11,161 nt of DNA from Alphaproteobacteria bacterium. GTDB taxonomy: Bacteria; Pseudomonadota; Alphaproteobacteria; UBA1280; UBA12223. Shown here piece by piece: positions 1 to 5,081 of the stretch (position 1 is its first letter; the number at the start of each line of letters is the position of its first letter). The notes beneath the pieces were generated by a model. The model was given only the letters and a program-made list of their open reading frames with translations, did no database searches and had not been told where the DNA came from. Where the stretch lies: the NCBI GenBank assembly GCA_003450915.1, contig DMEM01000073.1, forward strand, positions 1-11,161, read 5' to 3'. Position numbers and translations under genes: made by a program.

Positions 1-34
1 CGCTAAAGGAAATTTTAGGTTACGTTTTTCTATA

Positions 35-61
35 TATAATTAAATATTTTTTTAATTATAT
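35..61 (+). promoter_or_regulatory. AT-rich leader with -10-like box and inverted repeat
   Basis: TATAAT at 35-40 is a perfect -10 hexamer, but no good -35 is visible 16-18 nt upstream. The same stretch forms an 11-bp all-AT inverted repeat (ATATAATTAAA at 34-44, TTTAATTATAT at 51-61). It could be the promoter of the first barrel gene. In such AT-rich DNA both signals may be chance. Confidence 0.3.
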
Positions 62-92
62 TCTTTTTGTGTATTCCAGATGGAGCTATTTT

Positions 93-1004
93 ATGAATAA
101 GTTTAAAAAAGTTGCACTATTTATGGCGATGTTTATGACAATGGTCTTGCCATTTTCGGCATCTGCTGACTATGAACCTAACTGGGGAGAATTTGGAGCA
201 TCTTTAGAGATGTATAATTCTAACTTTGATTTTGATACCACTAATATTATTAGTGGTCAGGAAGTTAAAACGAATCATTCTACCGAAACAGACTTATGGA
301 ACTTGGCTCTGCAATACAAACATCAAGGCAATTATGGATTCGCTCGTCTTTGGTATAAAAAAGCCATTGACGGTGATTATGAATTAACTTTCAAGCAATC
401 AGGTATTTCTGGATGTGGGAATGTGTGCGGTTCAACTGATACTGATTATTGGCAGATGGGCGGAGAAGTTTTGTGGAGAGTTCCTGTAAATAAGCTTGAT
501 GGTAAGTTGTTTATGGGTGGTCGTTTTACTCACTCAGAGATGGATACCGGATCATATAATACCGGTGATTTAAACTCTAGTGATGGACTCGATCAGACAT
601 TTGTAAGTGCCGTTGTTAATTATCAGATTCAACGTGATCGTTGGGTGTTTGATTTTAATGCAGGACTTGGAATAGGAGAAGTTAATTACAAAACATTCGG
701 GCAAGACTCAGAAGTGCCAAATATTTCTGAAAGCCTTGGCGTTGATGTTGATGGATATCGTTTGGATTTAGAAGCTGGAGCTCGTTATGAGCTTGCTCGC
801 GGAGTCTCAATTCGTGGTTACGTTGGTTATGCTGAGATTTTTGATTCTTCGGTAAGTTCAACTTACAATGCTTCAATCATTCCTAATATCAAAAGCAGTG
901 CTGGCGGTATTGACTCAAGTGAAGTCTTTGTAGGAGGTATGATGTACTTCAACTTTCATGATTTAACAGATCAAACCAAGGATCTATATCCAAAAGCTCA
1001 CTAA
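93..1004 (+). CDS. Secreted outer-membrane beta-barrel protein, unknown function
   Basis: I start this protein at the ATG at 93 rather than the upstream GTG at 69. GGAG at 82-85 lies 7 nt before it, and the N-terminus is then a clean Sec signal (MNKFKK, hydrophobic stretch, SASA|DY). The 303-aa product has alternating hydrophobic/aromatic strands separated by polar Asp/Ser/Gly loops, typical of an outer-membrane beta-barrel. One putative surface loop has a close cysteine pair (GCGNVCG), which could form a disulfide. The last strand-like segment (VFVGGMMYFNF) is followed by a polar tail of about 16 residues, so the chain does not end on the usual terminal Phe. It stops with tandem TAA TAA and a terminator. 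The next gene looks like a distant paralogue, sharing a KKAID segment. No specific family or substrate can be assigned. Confidence 0.8.
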   Translation: MNKFKKVALFMAMFMTMVLPFSASADYEPNWGEFGASLEMYNSNFDFDTTNIISGQEVKTNHSTETDLWNLALQYKHQGNYGFARLWYKKAIDGDYELTFKQSGISGCGNVCGSTDTDYWQMGGEVLWRVPVNKLDGKLFMGGRFTHSEMDTGSYNTGDLNSSDGLDQTFVSAVVNYQIQRDRWVFDFNAGLGIGEVNYKTFGQDSEVPNISESLGVDVDGYRLDLEAGARYELARGVSIRGYVGYAEIFDSSVSSTYNASIIPNIKSSAGGIDSSEVFVGGMMYFNFHDLTDQTKDLYPKAH

Positions 1005-1026
1005 TAAGCGAAAACTATTTTAAGTT

Positions 1027-1055
1027 AAAGAGACTCTTCGGAGTCTCTTTTTTTT
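1027..1055 (+). terminator. Rho-independent terminator after first barrel gene
   Basis: A perfect 10-bp stem (AAAGAGACTC / GAGTCTCTTT) closes on a stable UUCG tetraloop at 1037-1040. It runs into a T tract 23 nt after the stop codon. It separates the two barrel genes into independent transcripts. Confidence 0.93.
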
Positions 1056-1235
1056 GTTTTAAGATTGTAAAATAAATTCATATAACTAAATTTAGTGTGT
1101 AAATTTTAATTTTTGATTGCGTTTATAAAATAGAGTCTTTACTTAATGTAAGATTCTTTTTGTAGTTCAATACTTTTCGAGTATTTTAGGATATTAATAA
1201 AAAAGGACTTATTTATGTCGTTTTAAAGGTGATTT

Positions 1236-2030
1236 ATGAAAGTGTTTAATACTTTTTGTTTAATCGCTACATGTTGTTTTTCTGCTTTTGTTAAAGCAGG
1301 TGATATAACAGTTGCATATGAATATGTCGCTTGGGATGCTGATGTAGCTTTTTCCCTTGATGCTAATGGTGATGGTGTTGTTTCTATAAATGAGGACTTG
1401 GACTATCACCCAGAGTCAGAGTTTCATGTTGTTTCATTTGATTATATTTATAGGTTCGATAATTTAAGTTTTCTTCTTAATTTTAAAAAAGCTATAGATG
1501 ATTCTGATTTAGAGGGGTTTTATAATTTTAATGGTAATAAAATCTTTAACGTTATAGATGATACCGGTGATTATAAGCGTTTTGGAATAGGTATAGGTTA
1601 TTACAACTCTGAAAGTAGTAGAGGTGGATTGGAACTTATTTATTCTGATGTTGACTTTGATGATTCAGTTCTTGGAGGTTCTGCTGCTAAGGTGGAAGAT
1701 CTAGGCGTTAATCTTTATCAAGACTATTGGATTTCTCATAAAAAGTTTACGTTGGGGCTTCTTTTTGGTACAGCTATTACCCGGACTAAGCTAGATAGTA
1801 GCTTGCTTACAGTGTCTCAGCGTCTTGAGGCTGTAAGTTTGGCTTTATATGTTGAGCCTTATTTTGCTTATGAAATTGCAACAGATTTAAGCTTGATGTT
1901 TAAGGCAGGGTATTGGTATCAAGGTGATATTACAGATGAGTTTTCTAGTTCATCAACCGGTGCTAGTGACTTTGGCCAAATAGAGCAATCGTTTGCAAAT
2001 TTCGAGTTAGGACTTAATTATAAATTTTAA
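1236..2030 (+). CDS. Outer-membrane beta-barrel protein with an EF-hand calcium loop
   Basis: The 264-aa protein has a signal peptide of about 21 residues (MKVFNTF, hydrophobic core, FVKA|GD). Many strand-like segments follow, and it ends in LNYKF; a terminal Phe is the classic beta-barrel assembly signal. Residues 42-53 (DANGDGVVSINE) match the canonical 12-residue EF-hand loop exactly: D1, N3, D5, G6, hydrophobic 8, E12. They fall just after the first predicted strand, so the loop probably faces outside or the periplasm. Other loops are also rich in Asp. AAAGGTG about 5 nt before the ATG serves as ribosome binding site. Terminators on both sides make it monocistronic. The upstream 180 nt hold no convincing promoter, only a weak 6-bp hairpin at 1169-1185 and a three-codon ORF. 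Calcium binding is inferred; the transport or adhesion role is unknown. Confidence 0.82.
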   Translation: MKVFNTFCLIATCCFSAFVKAGDITVAYEYVAWDADVAFSLDANGDGVVSINEDLDYHPESEFHVVSFDYIYRFDNLSFLLNFKKAIDDSDLEGFYNFNGNKIFNVIDDTGDYKRFGIGIGYYNSESSRGGLELIYSDVDFDDSVLGGSAAKVEDLGVNLYQDYWISHKKFTLGLLFGTAITRTKLDSSLLTVSQRLEAVSLALYVEPYFAYEIATDLSLMFKAGYWYQGDITDEFSSSSTGASDFGQIEQSFANFELGLNYKF

Positions 2031-2044
2031 TTAAGTTTTTTATC

Positions 2045-2069
2045 AAAAAGAGGCGGGGCCTCTTTTTTT
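2045..2069 (+). terminator. Rho-independent terminator after second barrel gene
   Basis: The stem AAAAAGAGGC / GCCTCTTTTT (2045-2054 with 2058-2067) closes on a GGG loop and runs into T residues, 14 nt after the stop. Confidence 0.92.
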
Positions 2070-2109
2070 GTGTTAAAAATAAAAAAAAGACATAATTATC
2101 TGAAAATAC

Positions 2110-2138
2110 TTGAAATTGTTGCAAAAAATTGTTATTTT
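2110..2138 (+). promoter_or_regulatory. Probable rpsB-tsf promoter
   Basis: TTGAAA at 2110-2115 and TATTTT at 2133-2138 are separated by 17 nt, which predicts a start near 2145 and a leader of about 230 nt before rpsB. An 8-bp inverted repeat (TACTTGAA at 2107-2114, TTCAAGTA at 2140-2147) brackets the promoter. The -10 is only moderate, so the assignment is tentative. Confidence 0.5.
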
Positions 2139-2204
2139 ATTCAAGTACTAAATTTCTATTGTTGAAAGTTAGTATATTTTATTTAAAAATCAAATATTAA
2201 CAAA

Positions 2205-2345
2205 GCACACGCATATTGGTTTTTTCTGCTGCCTATTTTTAGGTTTTGAAGCGGGAAATACCCATCGGTGATTAAAATATCTTTTTAAAGACATGTTAAT
2301 TGGGAGTTTGCGTGGAAGATATAGTAGTTTATTAAACTACTATAT
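2205..2345 (+). promoter_or_regulatory. Probable structured rpsB mRNA leader
   Basis: CACGCA (2208-2213) can pair with TGCGTG (2309-2314) to enclose about 95 nt. Inside are short hairpins: CCTA-TTTT-TAGG (2232-2243), GGG-AAATA-CCC (2253-2263) and TCTTT-TT-AAAGA (2280-2291). A perfect 12-bp hairpin follows (ATATAGTAGTTT at 2319-2330, AAACTACTATAT at 2334-2345), ending 17 nt before the Shine-Dalgarno. The patch is richer in G and C than its surroundings. Autoregulation of rpsB by S2 through leader structure is known in enterobacteria; its occurrence here is inference. I do not recognise a named RNA family. Confidence 0.45.
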
Positions 2346-2376
2346 AACCGAAAAATTCAATTAGGAGAATAAAAAA

Positions 2377-3162
2377 ATGGCATTGCCTAAATTTACTATT
2401 AGAGATCTGCTTGAAGCAGGTGTTCACTTTGGTCACAAAACTAACCGTTGGAACCCTAAAATGGCTCCATACATCCACGGTTCAAGAAATGGTATCCACA
2501 TCATTGACCTAACTCAAACAGTTCCAGCTTTATACAACGCTTTATCAACAATTAAGTCTGTATCTGCTAAAGGCGGTAAAGTACTATTCGTTGGTTCTAA
2601 GCCACAAGCTGAAAAGCTAGTTCAAGAAACAGCTGAAAGAACAGGTCATTACTTCATCAACAGCCGTTGGTTAGGTGGTACAATGACTAACTGGAGAACT
2701 ATTACTACTTCAATCAGAAGACTAAAAACTCTAGAAAAAGTTTTCGCTGACGAAGCTAACTCTCACTACACTAAAAAAGAACTACTAAAACTAAGACTTG
2801 AGTACACTAAGCTACACAAATCTCTAGGTGGTATCCAAGACATGGGTGGCCTACCAGACGTTCTAGTTGTTATTGACGCTGTTAGAGAAAACATCGCTAT
2901 CGCTGAAGCTAAAAAACTAGGTATCCCTGTTGTAGCTATCTTAGATACAAACGCTGATCCTGAAGGTGTTAGCCTACCAGTTCCTGGTAACGATGACTCA
3001 ACAAGATCAATCAGACTTTACTTAGACCTAGCTGCTCAAGCAATCGCAGCTGGTAAATCAGCTCAAGTTGTTAAAAAAACAACAACTAAAGCAGCTCCAG
3101 CTAAAAAAGCAGCAGCTAAAGTATCACTTTCAGCTAAAGCTAAAGCAGAAGCAAAAGCTTAA
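2377..3162 (+). CDS. rpsB: 30S ribosomal protein uS2
   Basis: This 261-aa protein is ribosomal protein S2, a small-subunit protein that binds late in 30S assembly and contacts S1. The N-terminal signature is clear (RDLLEAGVHFGHKTNRWNPKM), followed by LFVGSKPQAEKLV, the SRWLGGTMTNW segment and the C-terminal core motif GGLPD...AIAEAKKLGIPVVAILDTNADP. After residue 230 there is a Lys/Ala-rich tail, a common length variation in alphaproteobacteria. AGGAG at 2363-2367 is 9 nt before the ATG. Codon choice is strongly biased, with 15 of 26 leucines encoded by CTA, consistent with high expression. It leads an operon with tsf 76 nt downstream. Confidence 0.98.
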   Translation: MALPKFTIRDLLEAGVHFGHKTNRWNPKMAPYIHGSRNGIHIIDLTQTVPALYNALSTIKSVSAKGGKVLFVGSKPQAEKLVQETAERTGHYFINSRWLGGTMTNWRTITTSIRRLKTLEKVFADEANSHYTKKELLKLRLEYTKLHKSLGGIQDMGGLPDVLVVIDAVRENIAIAEAKKLGIPVVAILDTNADPEGVSLPVPGNDDSTRSIRLYLDLAAQAIAAGKSAQVVKKTTTKAAPAKKAAAKVSLSAKAKAEAKA

Positions 3163-3174
3163 TTAATCTTATGT

Positions 3175-3200
3175 TTAGAAGAAGGTTCGCCTTCTTCTAA
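3175..3200 (+). promoter_or_regulatory. Intercistronic UUCG hairpin between rpsB and tsf
   Basis: A perfect 11-bp stem (TTAGAAGAAGG / CCTTCTTCTAA) closes on UUCG at 3186-3189. What follows (TCTTCTATA) is not a continuous T tract. It is therefore more likely an attenuator, processing or mRNA-stability element than a full terminator. tsf has no obvious promoter of its own in the remaining 38 nt. Confidence 0.7.
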
Positions 3201-3238
3201 TCTTCTATATTTATTAAATAATAAAAAGGGTATAAAAA

Positions 3239-4117
3239 ATGGCTATTACAGCAGCAGACGTTAAAAAATTAAGAGACGCTACAGGCGCTGGTATGATGGA
3301 CTGTAAAAAAGCACTAACTGAAAACGATGGTGACTTTGATGCTTCAGTTGACTGGTTAAGAACTAAAGGTATTGCAAAAGCCGCTAAAAAAGGTGGTAGA
3401 GTTGCAGCTGAAGGTATGGTATCAGTTGTTGCAGAAGGTAACAAAGGTGCTATGGTTGAGGTTAACTCAGAAACAGACTTCGTTGCTAAAAACGACAAAT
3501 TCAAAGAATTCGCAGCAAACGTTGCTAAAGTAGTTCTAGACACTAAAATTGAAGAAGTTGAAGAACTTAAAAAAGCAACTTACCCAACAGGCGGTACAGT
3601 TGAAGAAGTTCTAACAGACCTAATTGCTACAATTGGTGAAAACATGAACCTAAGAAGAGCTAAATATGTTGAAGTTGAAGCTGGTTCAGTAGCAGCTTAC
3701 TCACACATGAATGGTAAAATTGGTGTTCTAACTGTTCTAGCTGGTTCAGCAGATGCAGCAGCAGTTGCTAAAAACATCGCTATGCACGTTGCAGCAGCTA
3801 ACCCTCAAGCTTTAAACAGAGATGAAGTAGACGCAGCTCTACTAGCTCGTGAAGAAGCTGTTTATAAAGAGCAAGCTCTAGCATCAGGTAAGCCTGAAGC
3901 TGTTATTGAAAAAATGATGGTTGGTAAAGTTAACAAGTTCTACAAAGAAATTTGCCTAGTAGAGCAAGCATTCATTATGGATACAGATAAAACAGTAGCT
4001 AAAGTTGCAGAAGAAGCTGGTGCAGAAGTAGTTGCATACGCTAGATTCGGTCTTGGTGAAGGTATCGAGAAAAAAGAAGAAGATTTTGCAGCAGAAGTTG
4101 CTTCAATGACAAAATAA
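3239..4117 (+). CDS. tsf: Translation elongation factor Ts
   Basis: EF-Ts is the guanine-nucleotide exchange factor that regenerates EF-Tu-GTP in the cytoplasm. The 292-aa protein has the N-terminal UBA-like domain with the family signature LRDATGAGMMDCKKAL (residues 11-26) and the TDFVAKN motif (79-85), which contacts EF-Tu. The core and coiled-coil region are intact and the length is normal for the family. AAAGGG at 3225-3230 sits 8 nt before the ATG. Leucine is encoded by CTA in 11 of 16 cases, matching rpsB and suggesting strong expression. It is co-transcribed with rpsB, and the operon ends at the terminator at 4227. Confidence 0.98.
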   Translation: MAITAADVKKLRDATGAGMMDCKKALTENDGDFDASVDWLRTKGIAKAAKKGGRVAAEGMVSVVAEGNKGAMVEVNSETDFVAKNDKFKEFAANVAKVVLDTKIEEVEELKKATYPTGGTVEEVLTDLIATIGENMNLRRAKYVEVEAGSVAAYSHMNGKIGVLTVLAGSADAAAVAKNIAMHVAAANPQALNRDEVDAALLAREEAVYKEQALASGKPEAVIEKMMVGKVNKFYKEICLVEQAFIMDTDKTVAKVAEEAGAEVVAYARFGLGEGIEKKEEDFAAEVASMTK

Positions 4118-4155
4118 TGGAATATTAGAGGTTCTTCTTCCGCTTTAATAAATTA

Positions 4156-4173
4156 TCATGTACCACGTGTACA
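4156..4173 (+). repeat. Palindromic 3'UTR motif, copy 1 (after tsf)
   Basis: TCATGTACCACGTGTACA contains the inverted repeat TGTAC-N5-GTACA. It lies 38 nt after the tsf stop and 53 nt before the terminator stem. A copy differing at 2 of 18 positions lies after frr at 9320-9337, with the same distance to its terminator. Confidence 0.7.
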
Positions 4174-4226
4174 CTTCAAATTTATAAAACGAAACAATTA
4201 CTCTCTACTATCCACATTATTACTAT

Positions 4227-4257
4227 AAAAAGGTTTGTTTAATGCAGGCCTTTTTTT
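4227..4257 (+). terminator. Terminator of the rpsB-tsf operon
   Basis: AAAAAGGTTTG (4227-4237) pairs with CAGGCCTTTTT (4245-4255), including two G-U pairs, closing on a 7-nt loop and followed by a run of T. Confidence 0.88.
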
Positions 4258-4377
4258 ATATTTTTCAATTATGTGCTACTTTGTATATTGCTCTTACAAA
4301 TTAAGAAAAAATAAATCCAAACTAAAAGCTTTATTGTATAATATAAGAGGGGCTCGCTCAAACCGGATCCTTTTTTT

Positions 4378-4446
4378 GTCATCTTGAGTTTGATTCATGG
4401 TCTCTGCGAAAAATGCTTAAGTAGATCTTGGTTCCACTCCTTGACA
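4378..4446 (+). repeat. Degenerate copy of a dispersed alphaproteobacterial-type palindromic element
   Basis: This starts GTCATC, continues through TTGATTCATGGTCTCTGC, and ends in a right arm beginning GTAGATC and closing on TTGAC. It aligns with scattered substitutions to the intact element at 9445-9474, and its right half resembles the reverse complement of that element. It therefore looks like a decayed full-length palindrome of about 68 nt. Its right edge contributes the -35 box of the downstream operon. The stretch between the terminator and this element (4258-4377) holds no gene that I can support. Confidence 0.6.
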
Positions 4447-4469
4447 TTGCCTAGAAAAACTACTACACT
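4441..4469 (+). promoter_or_regulatory. Promoter of the small-TM / lipoprotein / GGDEF operon
   Basis: A perfect -35 TTGACA (4441-4446), a 17-nt spacer and TACACT (4464-4469) predict a start near 4476 and a very short leader before the ATG at 4496. Confidence 0.8.
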
Positions 4470-4495
4470 AAAAAATAGCAAATAAGGAGTTTGTA

Positions 4496-4723
4496 ATGAA
4501 GATATTTCCAAATAAAAGAAAAAATAGCCAAAAAACAAAAGAAGAATTGTTTAAAGTTAAAGGTTTAAGTAAGCTATTAAAAAAAGAACAAAGAGCTGAA
4601 GAACTTGAAAAAATTCAAGAAGTGCAAGAGCAAGATAAAACTTATAACTATACTTTAGGTGCTTGCGTAGCCATGATTTTGATTTTATCATGCTTAGCAT
4701 TATTTGGAGGGTATAGCAAATGA
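4496..4723 (+). CDS. Small single-pass membrane protein, unknown function
   Basis: This is a 75-aa protein that I do not recognise. Residues 1-30 are strongly basic (Lys/Arg-rich), residues 28-47 are charged and probably helical or coiled (EQRAEELEKIQEVQEQ), and residues about 52-71 form one hydrophobic segment. Only GYSK follows, so it looks tail-anchored with the basic part in the cytoplasm. The start is well supported by AAGGAG at 4484-4489, 6 nt upstream. Its TGA overlaps the next start as ATGA, so the two are translationally coupled. As first gene of an operon with a lipoprotein and a membrane-bound GGDEF protein, it may belong to an envelope signalling unit; that is inference from context. 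Confidence 0.75.
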   Translation: MKIFPNKRKNSQKTKEELFKVKGLSKLLKKEQRAEELEKIQEVQEQDKTYNYTLGACVAMILILSCLALFGGYSK

Positions 4724-5022
4724 TTAAGAATATCTTAAGAGCATTTTCTTTATTTCTCCTTTTGTTTGTTACAGCATGTAAGCATGATTGTAAAACTTTT
4801 GTTGGTGATAATGTTTTAACTAAACCTCAGAGTAAAAGTTTAACAAAATTACTGAGTGATGAAACAGTATTATTTAGAGTTAAAAGCTATCCTAAAAATA
4901 CAGAATGGAAAGTATGTAGAGGAATTGATGGTAAATTATTTATTGAAAGTAAAAATATTATTCCGCGATCAGAGTGTGAAATGGACTCTCAAGGAAAAGT
5001 GAATTGTAATCAATTAAAATAG
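4720..5022 (+). CDS. Small cysteine-rich lipoprotein, unknown function
   Basis: The 100-aa product has a type II signal peptide: a basic start, a hydrophobic core and the lipobox VTAC, which would lipidate Cys20. The +2 residue is Lys, giving no clear inner-membrane retention signal. The mature part is about 80 residues with four further cysteines (24, 66, 86, 96), enough for two disulfides in the periplasm. The ATG overlaps the stop of the preceding gene (ATGA), and GGAGGG lies 8 nt upstream inside that gene. I do not recognise the family. A periplasmic sensor or binding role with the GGDEF protein 60 nt downstream is possible but unproven. Confidence 0.78.
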   Translation: MIKNILRAFSLFLLLFVTACKHDCKTFVGDNVLTKPQSKSLTKLLSDETVLFRVKSYPKNTEWKVCRGIDGKLFIESKNIIPRSECEMDSQGKVNCNQLK

Positions 5023-5081
5023 AATAAAAATTATAGCGGTCATGAGTTAGATAAAACGCAAAATATTTAGGAGTTATTAAA

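Noticed and set aside
69..92. Upstream GTG start for the first barrel gene
   Set aside because: It adds eight polar/aromatic residues before a textbook signal peptide and has no ribosome site; the ATG at 93 has GGAG 7 nt upstream.
682..876. - strand ORF of 64 codons inside the first barrel gene
   Set aside because: Low-complexity His/Gln/Asn composition, no ribosome site, fully inside a convincing gene.
3214..3543. - strand ORF of 109 codons opposite tsf
   Set aside because: Antisense shadow of the conserved EF-Ts N-terminus, with Ser/Ala/Leu-rich composition expected from it.
4337..4377. Short ncRNA starting from TATAAT at 4337-4342 and ending in the T run at 4371-4377
   Set aside because: No -35 at 16-18 nt, and the hairpin before the T run is weak; better explained as part of decayed repeat sequence.
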